Of a stretch of DNA of 64,000 nt, positions 39,502-50,234 are shown piece by piece. Under the pieces are notes generated by a model. The model was not told where the DNA came from and made no database searches. It saw only the letters and a program-made list of their open reading frames with translations. The position numbers were made by a program, and so were the translations under genes. The stretch covers positions 2,108,001 to 2,172,000 of the forward strand of contig NZ_CP102509.1 in the NCBI RefSeq assembly GCF_024611995.1, given 5' to 3'. This DNA is from Streptomyces sp. NBC_00162. Lineage in GTDB: Bacteria; Actinomycetota; Actinomycetes; Streptomycetales; Streptomycetaceae. Every line of letters starts with the position of its first letter. The stretch's first letter is position 1.

Positions 39502-40448
39502 GACGGCAGCTCCCCGTGGTGACAGGCCACGCCCGCGCGCGGGGCCGGGATCTCCCGGCCGCACAGGTCGGTGGCGCGGGCGCAGCGGGCCGCGAACGCG
39601 CAGCCCGTGACGGCGGTGCGCAGGTCCGGCGGCCGGCCCGGGATCGCGGGGAGCCGGCCGGGCGGGGCGTCTGGGCGGGGGGTCGCGTCGAGCAGCGCCC
39701 GCGTGTAGGGGTGGCGGGGGTGTTCGAACAGGGCGGCGGCCGAGCCGGTTTCGACGATCCGGCCCGCGTACATGACGTACACCCGGTCGCTGATGGCCGC
39801 GGCGAGTTCCAGGTCGTGGGTGACGAAGAGCAGCCCGCAGCCTTCGCGTGCGCGCAGGCGGGCGAGCAGGGCGATGATCTCGGCCTGGGTGACGGTGTCG
39901 AGGGCGGTGGTGGGTTCGTCGGCGAGCAGGAGCCGCGGGCCGGGCAGCAGGGCAGCGGCGATCATGACGCGTTGCAGCATGCCGCCGGAGAGCTCGTGGG
40001 GGTACTGGCGCAGGACGCGGGACGGGAGGCCCACCGCGTCGAGGAGCTCGGGCAGGCCGTCCGCCCGCGCGGTGCCGCGTACGGTCTCCGTGAGGAAGTC
40101 GCCGAGCCTGCGCAGGGGGTTCATCGCGGACCGGGGGTCCTGGAAGATCATCGAGACGGTGGTCGAGCGGAGGGCGCGCAGCCGGTCGGCGGGGAGGGTC
40201 AGGACGTCGTCCCCGGCGACCCGGACCGACCCCGAAAGGTCCGCGCCGGCCGGCAGCAGGCCGAGCGCCGCGCGTGCGGTGAGGGACTTCCCCGAACCCG
40301 ACTCCCCCACCAGGGCTACGGTCTCGCCTGACCGGACCGTCAGGTTCACTCCGGCGAGCACGGGCCGGGCGTGGCCGGGCAGGGCGAGGCGGAGGTCCGC
40401 CACCTCCAGTATCGGGTCGATGGCGGGGTCGGCAGCGGGGCCTTTCAC
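39498..40448 (-). CDS. Peptide-type ABC transporter ATP-binding protein (OppD/DppD-like)
   Basis: A 316-residue ATPase with Walker A GESGSGKSLTA, signature LSGGMLQR, Walker B LLLADEPTTALD and THDLELAA. The C-terminal oligopeptide-ABC extension has the Cys cluster CAFAARCARATDLC, which in relatives binds a metal cluster. GTG 40448 overlaps the permease stop (GTGA). Confidence 0.9.
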   Translation of the reverse strand: MKGPAADPAIDPILEVADLRLALPGHARPVLAGVNLTVRSGETVALVGESGSGKSLTARAALGLLPAGADLSGSVRVAGDDVLTLPADRLRALRSTTVSMIFQDPRSAMNPLRRLGDFLTETVRGTARADGLPELLDAVGLPSRVLRQYPHELSGGMLQRVMIAAALLPGPRLLLADEPTTALDTVTQAEIIALLARLRAREGCGLLFVTHDLELAAAISDRVYVMYAGRIVETGSAAALFEHPRHPYTRALLDATPRPDAPPGRLPAIPGRPPDLRTAVTGCAFAARCARATDLCGREIPAPRAGVACHHGELPS

Positions 40449-41305
40449 GTGGTTCTCCCTGCGACCCGGTCGGCGAGGCGCTCGCCGACGACGTTGAAGG
40501 CGACGACGGTGACGATCACCGCGAGGCAGGGGGCGAGCGCGGAGAGCGGGGCCCCTTCGAGGATGGCGGACTGACCGTCGTTGATCATGGCTCCCCAGTC
40601 GGGGGTGAGGGGCGGGACGCCGAGGCCGAGGAAGGACAGGGCGGCCAGGTCGAGCAGGGCGTAGCCGAAGTTGACGGTGGACTGGGCGAGGACCACGGGC
40701 GCGATGTTCGGGACCAGGTGGCGCACGCAGATCCACGCTCCGGAGAAGCCCTGTACCCGGTAGGCGGCCAGGTACGGCTTGCCGGCCTCGGCGAGGGCGA
40801 GGCTGCGGGCGAGCCGGCTGACGAACGGGGTGTAGGCGAGGGACAGCGCGATCACGGGGGCGATCAGCCCGCGGCCGTAGAGGGAGACGAGCAGCATCGC
40901 GAGGAGCAGGCCCGGGAAGGCGAGCAGGAGTTCGCTGGTGCGGGAGAGCAGGGCGTCGAGCGCGCCGCCGCGCCAGGCGGCGGCGACCCCGATCACCACG
41001 CCGAGCAGGGTGGACAGGGCGACGACGCAGAGGGGGCCGAGGAGGGAGACGCGGGCTCCGGCGATCAGCCGGGAGAGGGTGTCGCGGCCGCCGATGTCCC
41101 CGCCGAGCAGCAGTTCGGACGAGGGGTTCGCCAGGGAGGCGCCGAAGTCGACGGCGTTCGGGTCGTGCGGGGCGAGCCAGGGGGCGGCGAGGGCGACCAG
41201 GACGACGAGGGCGGCGAAGCCGAGGCTCGCGCGGTGCAGCCAGGATCCCTGGGTGCGCGGTCTCTTGCGGGCCGCGGCGGCCGGTCGGAGCAGGAGGGCG
41301 GTCAT
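40445..41305 (-). CDS. Peptide-type ABC transporter permease (DppC-like)
   Basis: A 286-residue permease with an N-terminal helix (SLGFAALVVLVALAAPWLAPHDP) and five further segments. The coupling-helix region is AAYRVQGFSGAWICVRHLVPN, where this subfamily usually has an EAA-G motif. ATG 41305 overlaps the DppB-like stop (ATGA). Confidence 0.9.
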   Translation of the reverse strand: MTALLLRPAAAARKRPRTQGSWLHRASLGFAALVVLVALAAPWLAPHDPNAVDFGASLANPSSELLLGGDIGGRDTLSRLIAGARVSLLGPLCVVALSTLLGVVIGVAAAWRGGALDALLSRTSELLLAFPGLLLAMLLVSLYGRGLIAPVIALSLAYTPFVSRLARSLALAEAGKPYLAAYRVQGFSGAWICVRHLVPNIAPVVLAQSTVNFGYALLDLAALSFLGLGVPPLTPDWGAMINDGQSAILEGAPLSALAPCLAVIVTVVAFNVVGERLADRVAGRTT

Positions 41306-42252
41306 GCGGTGCTCCTCGCGCCGAGGCGGACCCGGGGGTCGATGAGGGGGTGGACCAGGTCGACGGCGAGGTTGACCAGGACGAAGAGGGCGATGGTCAG
41401 CAGGGAGATCGCCTGGACCACGGGGAAGTCCTTCACGGTCACGGACTTCGCGAGGAACTCGCCGAGCCCGCCGAGGCCGAAGGCGGACTCCACGAGGATC
41501 GTGCAGACCATCAGTCCGGAGAGGGTGAGCCCGGCCTGGGTGAGGACGGGGCCCAGCGCGCCGCGCAGTACGTGACGTCGTACGACGGTCCGTTCGGGGA
41601 CGCCCCGGCTGCGGGCGACGGTGACGTGGTCCTGGGCGAACTGCTCCAGCAGGGCGGCTCTGGTCACGCGGGCCAGTACGCCGATGAAGGGCAGGGCCAG
41701 GGCGACGGCGGGCAGGGCGAGGTGGTGGAGGGTGTCGAGGAACCCGTCGCCGCTGCCGAGTACGGGGAACCAGCCGAGCCGCACCGAGAAGAGCGACAGC
41801 AGCAGGATCGCGGCGATGAAGGACGGGGTGGCGACGGCGGCGGAGGTGGCGACGAGGACGGCCCGGTCGGTGCGGCCGCCGCGGACGGCGCCCAGCAGGC
41901 CGAGCAGCAGTCCGCCGGCGAGTACCAGGAAGGCTGATATTCCGATCAGGGCGAGGGTGACCGGGACGCGCGCGGCCACCAGGTCCAGGACGTCGCTGCG
42001 GTACTGGACGGAGGTGCCGAGGTCCCCGGTGACGGCTCCGGCCAGCCACTTTCCGTACTGGACGAGGAAGGGGTCGTCGAGGTGGTACTGCTCGCGGATC
42101 GCGGCCAGCGCCTGGGGGTTGGCCCCGCGGCCGCCGAGCAGGAAGGTCTCGGGGCGGCCGGGGGCGAGGCGGACGGAGGCGTACACGAGGAAGGAGGCGG
42201 CGAGGAGGGTGGCCAGGAGTTCACCGAGCCGTCTGAGCAGGAAGCGGATCAC
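41302..42252 (-). CDS. Peptide-type ABC transporter permease (DppB-like)
   Basis: A 316-residue permease with an N-terminal helix (FLLRRLGELLATLLAASFLVY), the subfamily block YHLDDPFLVQYGKWL and the coupling region VARSRGVPERTVVRRHVLRGA. GTG 42252 overlaps the binding-protein stop (GTGA). Confidence 0.9.
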   Translation of the reverse strand: MIRFLLRRLGELLATLLAASFLVYASVRLAPGRPETFLLGGRGANPQALAAIREQYHLDDPFLVQYGKWLAGAVTGDLGTSVQYRSDVLDLVAARVPVTLALIGISAFLVLAGGLLLGLLGAVRGGRTDRAVLVATSAAVATPSFIAAILLLSLFSVRLGWFPVLGSGDGFLDTLHHLALPAVALALPFIGVLARVTRAALLEQFAQDHVTVARSRGVPERTVVRRHVLRGALGPVLTQAGLTLSGLMVCTILVESAFGLGGLGEFLAKSVTVKDFPVVQAISLLTIALFVLVNLAVDLVHPLIDPRVRLGARSTA

Positions 42253-43856
42253 GGTGCCCCCACTTCGGCGGCCCACGGGGCGTACATGTACGAGATCGTC
42301 GTGGGGGCGCCGGTGATGCGCCGGCTCAGGTAGACGCTGCCGGGGTACTCCGCGACCGGCAGGCACACGGCCTCGTCGGAGGCCATCTCGGCGAGCCGGG
42401 CCGTGAGCTCCGCGCGCCTGGCCGGGTCGTACTCGGCGGTCGCCTCGTCGGCCAGGGCGTCGTAGGCGGGTGAGCTGTATCCCGCGTAGTTCTCGAACTG
42501 GCCGGTGCGGAAGTTCGCGTACATGCTCAGCGGGTCGGTGACCGAGAGGTAGTAGGTGTAGGGAAAGAGGTCGAGCCCCTTACGGGCCTCGGGGTCGGAG
42601 AACAGCGCGGTGAATGCGTCGGGCGCCACCGTGCGGATCTCCACGTCGAGGCCGATGCGGCGGCCCGCGTCCTGGACGGCGACGGCGAGGAGGGCGACGT
42701 CGGGGCCGAGGGGGCTGGAGGCGACGGTGAGTTTCCTGCCGCGGGCCCCGGCTTCGTCGACGAGGCGTTTCGCCTCCTCCAGGTCCCGGTGCACGGAACC
42801 GGGATCGGGCGGTCCGCCGCGCCAGGTCCCCTTGGCCACGAGGGAGCCGGTGGGGGTGGCGGCGCCGCGCATGGCTCCCTTGGCGAAGCCCTCGCGGTCG
42901 AGGGCGAGCATCAGGGCGCGGCGGACGCGGACGTCGGCGAGGGTGCCGCCGAGGTCGGCGACGGCGAGGTTGACGGTGGTGAGGCTTTCGCCGGAGTAGA
43001 GGTGGCCGTCGTCGGCGGCGCGCAGGCGGGACATCGACTCCGGGGGTACCGCGAAGGAGCCGTCGACCTCGCCGGTGAGCAGGGCGTTGGTGCGGGCGGC
43101 GGAGTCGGGCAGGAAGGCGAAGGTGACGTGGCCGGCCTTGGCGCGCTTGCCCCAGTAGCCGTCGAAGCGGTCCAGGCGCAGGGAGGCGCCCTGTTCCCAC
43201 TCCCCCAGCCGGAAGGGGCCGGTGCAGTCGAGGCCGCCGTCGGCGGTGCCGAAGGCCTTGCCCTGCTCCGCCATGGTGGCGGCCCGGGCCACGGTCCCCG
43301 CGGAGTTGGCCATGGCCTGGGGGAACAGCGCGTCGGGGGTGGTGAGGTGAACGGTGATCTGGAGCGGGCCGGTCTTCTCGACGGACTCGACGTTCTTGAA
43401 GTCCTCGACCCAGTAGGAGCCGAGCTCCGGGTCGAGGTGGCGGCTGAGGCTGGCGACGGCGTCGTCGGCGGTGAGGGTGGCGCCGCTGTGGAAGCGCACG
43501 TCCGGGCGCAGGTCGTAGACCCAGGTGGTGGGGTCGGTCTGGGTGGCCTTCTCGGCGAGCCCGGGTTCGAGGGTGAGCTGCGGGGTCCACCGCATCAGGG
43601 ATTCGCAGACGTTGGCGAGGACGGTGTTCTGCGGGTAGTCGAAGGCGTAGAGGTAGTCGAGGACGGGCGGTTCGGCGTACAGGGCCCAGGTGAATCCGTC
43701 GATGTCACCGCGGGCGGGGGGCGTCGCGGCGGAGAGGTGGAGGGCGGTGGGGCCGGCGCCGCCGGGCGGGGCCGCGCAGCCCGCGTCCGTGAACAGCAGG
43801 GCGAGGACCGCGGCGGCCGGGCCGGCCAGGCGGCGGCTGCGGGAGGGGATCGGCAT
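42249..43856 (-). CDS. Peptide-type ABC transporter substrate-binding lipoprotein (family 5)
   Basis: A 535-residue SBP_bac_5 lipoprotein. The signal ends in TDAGC with Cys27 as lipid anchor. Family features include LTLEPGLAEKATQTDPTTWVYDLRPDVRFHSG (split here as two adjacent blocks), FRLGEWEQG and RVRRALMLALDREGF. Family-5 proteins bind peptides, nickel or other ligands. The operon context with agmatine deiminase suggests agmatine, a guanidino compound or putrescine. That substrate is an inference. Confidence 0.87.
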   Translation of the reverse strand: MPIPSRSRRLAGPAAAVLALLFTDAGCAAPPGGAGPTALHLSAATPPARGDIDGFTWALYAEPPVLDYLYAFDYPQNTVLANVCESLMRWTPQLTLEPGLAEKATQTDPTTWVYDLRPDVRFHSGATLTADDAVASLSRHLDPELGSYWVEDFKNVESVEKTGPLQITVHLTTPDALFPQAMANSAGTVARAATMAEQGKAFGTADGGLDCTGPFRLGEWEQGASLRLDRFDGYWGKRAKAGHVTFAFLPDSAARTNALLTGEVDGSFAVPPESMSRLRAADDGHLYSGESLTTVNLAVADLGGTLADVRVRRALMLALDREGFAKGAMRGAATPTGSLVAKGTWRGGPPDPGSVHRDLEEAKRLVDEAGARGRKLTVASSPLGPDVALLAVAVQDAGRRIGLDVEIRTVAPDAFTALFSDPEARKGLDLFPYTYYLSVTDPLSMYANFRTGQFENYAGYSSPAYDALADEATAEYDPARRAELTARLAEMASDEAVCLPVAEYPGSVYLSRRITGAPTTISYMYAPWAAEVGAP

Positions 43857-43884
43857 GCACGCTCCTTGGCGGAGGGGTGTCCCG

Positions 43885-44823
43885 CTACGGGATGAGGGGT
43901 TCGGTGAGCTGCCCGTACAGCTCGGGGCGGCGGGTCTGCATCAGGCCGAACTCCAGCCAGTCGCGGCGCTGGTCGAGGTCGAGGTCGGCGACGAGGACGG
44001 CGGGGCGGTCGCGGGGGGCCCTGAGCATGACCCGGCCGTAGGGGTCGGAGATGAAGGAGGAGCCGTAGAAGGTGGAGCGGCCCTCGGTGCCTGTGCGGTT
44101 GGGCACGATCATGAAGAGCGCGTTGGCGAGGCCGTTGGCGGTGATGGCGTGCTCCCACAGGGGGCGGGTGTCGAAGTCGGGCAGGTCCACCTCGGAACCG
44201 ATGGCGGTGGGGTGGACGAGGATCTCGGCGCCGTGCAGGCCGTAGGCGCGGGCGAGTTCGGGGAACCACTCGTCCCAGCAGGTGGGGAAGCCGAAGCGGG
44301 CGCCCCGGTGGGCGACGACCGGGAATCCGCTGTCGCCCGGGCGGAAGCAGAGGTCTTCGCGGTAGCCGGGGAAGGCGGGGATGTGGTTCTTGCGGGTCCG
44401 GGCTATCAGCTTGCCGTCCGGGTCGACGCATACGGCCGTGTTGTAGCCGAGGCCGCCGTCCGTCGCGCGCTCGTAGAGCGAGGCGTGCACGGTGATGCCG
44501 AGGTCGGTGGCGAGCTCGGTGGCCAGGTGGACGGTGGGGCCGTCCTCGAGGTCTTCGAGGTGGCGGGCGGCGCCGTGTGCCATCGGGTCGTCGGTGGTGC
44601 AGAAGTACGGGCTGCGGGTGAGTTCGGGGAGGCAGACCATCGTGGCGCCTTCCCCGGCGGCGAGCACGACGCCCTCGCGCAGCCGGTCGTCGTGCTCGTT
44701 CTCGTCGGCGTACCAGCGGGTCTGGACCAGCGCGATGCGCAGGGGGTCGCGTTCGGCGGGCGCCGTGCGGGCCGGGGAGCCGAGCGGGGAGCCGTAGGAG
44801 GTGAGGAGTTCGTACGAGGTCAC
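43885..44823 (-). CDS. aguB: N-carbamoylputrescine amidase
   Basis: A 312-residue nitrilase-superfamily hydrolase converting N-carbamoylputrescine to putrescine, CO2 and ammonia. The Glu-Lys-Cys triad is visible in CLPELTRSPYF, the RKNHIP segment and FPTCWDEWFPE. GTG 44823 overlaps the agmatine deiminase stop (GTGA), the usual partner. A beta-ureidopropionase role is less likely because of that partner. Confidence 0.9.
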   Translation of the reverse strand: MTSYELLTSYGSPLGSPARTAPAERDPLRIALVQTRWYADENEHDDRLREGVVLAAGEGATMVCLPELTRSPYFCTTDDPMAHGAARHLEDLEDGPTVHLATELATDLGITVHASLYERATDGGLGYNTAVCVDPDGKLIARTRKNHIPAFPGYREDLCFRPGDSGFPVVAHRGARFGFPTCWDEWFPELARAYGLHGAEILVHPTAIGSEVDLPDFDTRPLWEHAITANGLANALFMIVPNRTGTEGRSTFYGSSFISDPYGRVMLRAPRDRPAVLVADLDLDQRRDWLEFGLMQTRRPELYGQLTEPLIP

Positions 44824-45842
44824 GCGCGCGCCGCCTTCGGGAGTTGCTGGGTGATGCAGTGGATCCCGCCGCCGCCGTACGCGAGGACCGGGGTCGGTAC
44901 GCCGACGACCTTGCGGCCGGGGAGGGCGGCGGCGAGGACGGCGAGGGCCTCGGCGTCGCTCGTGGAATCGGGGTCGCCGCCGACGGGGACCACGCAACCG
45001 CCGTTGGCGAGGTAGAAGTTGAGGTAGCCGACCTCGACGGGGGTGCCCGCGACCTCGCCGTGGGTGGTCTGCGGGACGGGGACGATCTCCAGGGAGCGGC
45101 CCCGGGCGTCGGTGGAGGCCTCCAGGACGGCGAGGTTGGCGCGCATCCGGGCGTGATCGGGGTGCGTGGGGTCCTCGGGGAGGGAGACGACCAGCTTGGC
45201 GGGGCCGACGAAGGCGGCGACGCCGTCCACGTGGCCGTCGGTCTCGGTGTCCTCCAGGCCGCCGTAGGGCAGCCAGATGACCTTCTCGATGCCGAGGCGG
45301 CGCTTCAGCTCGTCCTCGATCTCGGTGCGGTCCATCCGCGGGTTCCGGTTGGGGTGCAGCAGGCACTGCTCGGTGGTGATGAGCGTGCCCTCGCCGTCGA
45401 CGGTGATCGCGCCGCCTTCGAGGATCATCGAGGAGTGGACGCGGGGGGTGCCGAGCCGGTCGAGGAGGAGCGCGGCGAGCTTGTCGTCGGCGGTCCAGGG
45501 GTGGTGCTTCTCGCCCCAGGCGTTGAAGCGGAAGTCGACGCCGACGCGGTCGCCGCGCTCGTCGTGGGCGAAGATCGGGCCCGAGTCGCGCAGCCAGGAG
45601 TCGTCGACGGGCAGCTCGATGACCTCGATGCCGGCTTCGGCGCCGCAGGCGGCTCTGGCCTCTTCGGCCCGGCCGGGCGCGGCGATCATGATCACGGGCT
45701 CGAAGTCGGCGATGGCGCGGGCGACGGCCGCGTACTCGCTCTTGGCCGCCTCGAAGGCCGGCCCCCACAGTTCGGCGCGGGTCGGCCAGACCATCAGGCA
45801 GGCGTCGTGCTCGGCCCACTCGGCGGGCATTTTCGGACTCAC
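44820..45842 (-). CDS. aguA: Agmatine deiminase
   Basis: A 340-residue peptidyl-arginine-deiminase-fold enzyme that converts agmatine to N-carbamoylputrescine. The N-terminus PAEWAEHDACLMVWP, the Asp/Glu pair in DSWLRDSGP and the catalytic Cys in GGGGIHCITQQLPK match the family. GTG 45842 has GGAG six bases upstream; ATG 45830 is in frame. First gene of the operon; its promoter overlaps the TetR operator. Confidence 0.93.
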   Translation of the reverse strand: MSPKMPAEWAEHDACLMVWPTRAELWGPAFEAAKSEYAAVARAIADFEPVIMIAAPGRAEEARAACGAEAGIEVIELPVDDSWLRDSGPIFAHDERGDRVGVDFRFNAWGEKHHPWTADDKLAALLLDRLGTPRVHSSMILEGGAITVDGEGTLITTEQCLLHPNRNPRMDRTEIEDELKRRLGIEKVIWLPYGGLEDTETDGHVDGVAAFVGPAKLVVSLPEDPTHPDHARMRANLAVLEASTDARGRSLEIVPVPQTTHGEVAGTPVEVGYLNFYLANGGCVVPVGGDPDSTSDAEALAVLAAALPGRKVVGVPTPVLAYGGGGIHCITQQLPKAARA

Positions 45843-45867
45843 TGGGTGCTCCCTCGCGCATTGGCGT

Positions 45868-45961
45868 CCTGACTGAAATTTCAGTCAGGATCGCGGAGAC
45901 TGAAAATCAGGTCAGGATCTCGGGTGGGAGCTATCGTGGGACCTGACTGAAAGCTCAGTCA
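45868..45961. promoter_or_regulatory. TetR operators in the aguA/TetR divergent region
   Basis: A perfect 22-base palindrome (halves CCTGACTGAAA and TTTCAGTCAGG, 45868-45889) lies near aguA. A second, TGACTGA-AAGC-TCAGTCA (45944-45961), lies near the regulator start. A weaker copy (ACTGAAAATCAGGTCAG) is near 45898. Their place between divergent genes indicates one TetR repressor controlling both the operon and itself. Confidence 0.75.
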
Positions 45962-45992
45962 AGGGGTATCCGACCGAAAGGTGCGAGCAAGC

Positions 45993-46571
45993 GTGGCCGA
46001 CCGCCAGTCGTTGATCTTGGAAGCAGCCGTACGCGTCATCGCCCGCAGTGGCGTCAGAGGGTTGCGCGTCGAGGAACTCGCGGCGGAGGCCGGGGTGTCC
46101 ACCGCGCTGATCTACTACCACTTCAAGGACCGCGCCGGCCTGGTCCAGCGCACCCTGGCCTTCATCAGCGACCGCGCCACCGGCTACACCGACGAGGCCC
46201 TGAAGGACACCGAGGACGCCCGCGCCGCCCTGCTCCAGCTGCTGCTGAGCGAGCTCCAGGACATCCCCCGGGTCCGCGAGAACAGCACCGCCTGGGGCGA
46301 GTTGCGGGCCAGCGCCATCTTCGACTCCGACCTGCGCGAGACCCTCGCCGAGTCCACCCGTTCCTGGTCCCAGGACACCGCGGACACCATCTCGGACGCC
46401 CAGGCGGCCGGTCTCGCCGACCTGCACGTCGAGCCGCTGGACGCCGCCGAGCGGCTCACCGCCCTGGTGGAGGGGCTCAGCGAGCGCTGGCTGAGCGGCT
46501 CCCTGACCCTGGAGCGCGCCCGCGAGCTGCTGACCGGCGCGGTGGACGCCGAACTCGGCCCCCGCCCGTAA
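45993..46571 (+). CDS. TetR-family transcriptional regulator of the agmatine operon
   Basis: A 192-residue TetR regulator. The helix-turn-helix at about residues 5-50 includes ILEAAVRVIARSGVRGLRVEELA and VSTALIYYHFKDRAGLV, followed by a helical ligand domain. I chose GTG 45993 (VADRQSLILEAA); a GTG at 45981 adds four residues. Divergent from aguA with palindromic operators between, so repression lifted by agmatine or a related polyamine is likely. Confidence 0.87.
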   Translation: MADRQSLILEAAVRVIARSGVRGLRVEELAAEAGVSTALIYYHFKDRAGLVQRTLAFISDRATGYTDEALKDTEDARAALLQLLLSELQDIPRVRENSTAWGELRASAIFDSDLRETLAESTRSWSQDTADTISDAQAAGLADLHVEPLDAAERLTALVEGLSERWLSGSLTLERARELLTGAVDAELGPRP

Positions 46572-46614
46572 GCACTGCGCGCCCGCAGGCACCGCCCGCC
46601 GCACCGCATACGAA

Positions 46615-46652
46615 GCGACCCCCGCCCCTCCTGACGGAGGGACGGGGGTCGC
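46615..46652. terminator. Terminator between convergent TetR and gcl genes
   Basis: Arms of 17 bases with one mismatch (GCGACCCCCG... against ...CGGGGGTCGC) around a short loop. Directly after it lies a small direct repeat of GAGCTACT (about 46664-46684). Confidence 0.75.
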
Positions 46653-46690
46653 CGCGTACTGCTGAGCTACTGAGCTACTGAGCTTGCTGA

Positions 46691-48478
<1,788 letters not shown>

Positions 48479-48510
48479 CGAGTTCTCCTGCGGGTCCGAC
48501 GGTCAGGCTT

Positions 48511-48577
48511 TTCCGTAATCCGGAAGTTTTGTTCTGCTATACGGAACAAGCTAAGCGGCGGCTTCCCCCGGCGTCAA
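48511..48577 (-). promoter_or_regulatory. gcl promoter with tandem AllR-type operators
   Basis: On the minus strand TTGACG (48577-48572), a 17-base spacer and TTAGCT (48554-48549) form the promoter. Two bases on, TTCCGTATAGCAGAA (48546-48532) begins. TTCCGGATTACGGAA (48525-48511), a perfect 5+5 palindrome, follows with exact 21-base spacing. The ribosome site lies further downstream. Confidence 0.72.
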
Positions 48578-48714
48578 GGCGGTGGGGGACCTCGGATAGC
48601 ACCAAAAGCCGCGTCTCGCTCCGTGACTTGCACAAATAGCGGGTGGACTCGCCCCGACGGTCGCCGGTGGTGGAGCATGGACCTACGGACAGCGACGGAG
48701 GGGGTCCAGGTCTC

Positions 48715-49548
48715 ATGGCGGAAGCGGTACCGGTGCGCTGCCCGGCGTGCCTGCGCGAGAACGGCTACACGGTCCCGGTCTATCCCTGTGCCTGCGGGAG
48801 CCCGGTCCATCCCCCGCTGGATCTGGCCGCACCGCCCGAGCCGCTGACCCATCGGACCTGGTCGGAGAGCTGGGTGGCGGTGCGCTGCGAGTCCTGTGGG
48901 CGGGAGAGCGAGTGGCCGCAGCCCGAGGTGGGGTGCGCATCGTGCGGGACGGTGGTGCGGATGGCGGTGCACCCCGTACACCCGGAACCGGCGGCGAATC
49001 CGGCCGGGCCCGGGGGCGGCTCCGGGGTGGAGCCCGCGTCCGCCCGGCCGCCGCGGCCCGGTCAGAGGCCTGGTCAGAGGCCCGGGGGCGGTCCGGGCCC
49101 CGACGGGCACCGTGACGGACCGCTCGACCGGGCGCCGCTGCCGTCGGCCACGCCGGTGCCGCGCCCCGCGTTCCGGCCTGTGACCATCCGTACGGCGCGC
49201 GACGCGGTGGCCACCGCCGCGCTCTACCTGCGCTGGCTCGGCTTCCAGGACGTACGGCAGCCCGACGGGCGCCCGATCCCCTCGGCGGCCGTGGACCTGC
49301 GGGCCCCGGGGCTGGTCGCGCAGGTGGACCCGACCACCGCGCCGGCCGGGCTGCGGGCGGTGGAGTGCGTGTGGCTGAACGGGCTCACGGCTTCCGCGAC
49401 CAGCGTCTACTTCTCCCTCGCCGGATACACGGAGGACGCCCGCACCCGCGCGGACGACCTGGGGATACCGCTGTTCGTCATGGACCTCACGGGCATGCCG
49501 CAGCCGGTCAACGACCCGGCGGACGAGCTGATCGGTACGGGCGCCTAG
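48715..49548 (+). CDS. Zinc-ribbon protein with a C-terminal restriction-endonuclease-like domain
   Basis: A 277-residue protein. The N-terminus has two Cys knuckle pairs (RCPACLREN with CACG, then RCESCGRES with CASCG), so it likely binds zinc. A Pro/Gly-rich linker covers about 95-155. The C-terminal 110 residues (TARDAVATAALYLRWLGFQDVRQ onward) resemble the Mrr/restriction-endonuclease fold, but the catalytic D-ExK residues look degenerate. ATG 48715 is chosen; a GTG at 48643 would add 24 residues. Function unknown. Confidence 0.72.
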   Translation: MAEAVPVRCPACLRENGYTVPVYPCACGSPVHPPLDLAAPPEPLTHRTWSESWVAVRCESCGRESEWPQPEVGCASCGTVVRMAVHPVHPEPAANPAGPGGGSGVEPASARPPRPGQRPGQRPGGGPGPDGHRDGPLDRAPLPSATPVPRPAFRPVTIRTARDAVATAALYLRWLGFQDVRQPDGRPIPSAAVDLRAPGLVAQVDPTTAPAGLRAVECVWLNGLTASATSVYFSLAGYTEDARTRADDLGIPLFVMDLTGMPQPVNDPADELIGTGA

Positions 49549-49664
49549 GCCCTGTCCGGGCAGTCGGCGGGATGGCCCGGCCGGGATGGCCGCCGCGCCC
49601 GGCCGGGCGCGGTGCGCATCACCTACGCTCGGAGGCGTTATCCGCTTCCTGCCAGGAGAGCCCG

Positions 49665-50153
49665 ATGAGCCTTTACGACATCCCGCTGACCACCCTGTCC
49701 GACGAGCCGACCAGCCTCGGGGCCCACGAGGGCAAGGCGATCCTGCTGGTGAACACCGCCTCGCAGTGCGGTCTCACCCCGCAGTACTCGGGCCTCGCCC
49801 GGCTGCAGTTCAAGTACGAGGAGAAGGGCTTCACCGTCATCGGCGTGCCCTGCAACCAGTTCGGCGAGCAGGAGCCCGGCAACGCCGAGGACATCCAGAC
49901 CTTCTGCGCGGCCGGATTCGGCGTCACCTTCCCGATCCTGGAGAAGTCCGAGGTCAACGGCGAGAACCGGCACCCCCTCTACCAGGAGCTGGTGAAGGTC
50001 CCGGACGCCGAGGGCGCGGCGGGGGACATCCAGTGGAACTTCGAGAAGTTCCTGATCTCCCCCGCCGGCGAGGTCGTGGCGCGCTTCCGCCCGCGCACCG
50101 AGCCCGAGGCCCCCGAGGTCATCGCCGCGATCGAGGCGCACCTGCCCGCGTAA
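49665..50153 (+). CDS. Glutathione peroxidase-family (thioredoxin-type) peroxidase
   Basis: A 162-residue peroxidase. The peroxidatic Cys35 is in NTASQCGLTPQY, with CNQFGEQEPGN and WNFEKFLI completing the catalytic tetrad. The second Cys region (TFCAAGFGVTFPI) suggests thioredoxin rather than glutathione as reductant; Streptomyces makes mycothiol, not glutathione. AGGAG precedes ATG 49665. Confidence 0.92.
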   Translation: MSLYDIPLTTLSDEPTSLGAHEGKAILLVNTASQCGLTPQYSGLARLQFKYEEKGFTVIGVPCNQFGEQEPGNAEDIQTFCAAGFGVTFPILEKSEVNGENRHPLYQELVKVPDAEGAAGDIQWNFEKFLISPAGEVVARFRPRTEPEAPEVIAAIEAHLPA

Positions 50154-50179
50154 GCCTCGTAGCGCGCTAGTGCCTCTGG

Positions 50180-50215
50180 TTTCTCCAGCGGTTCTCGTTT
50201 CTCCAGCGGTTCTCG
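50180..50215. repeat. Two exact tandem copies of an 18-base unit
   Basis: TTTCTCCAGCGGTTCTCG occurs twice in a row (50180-50197 and 50198-50215) between two convergent genes. It is probably a replication-slippage product. Confidence 0.85.
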
Positions 50216-50234
50216 TTGCCCTCGTGAGCGAGCC

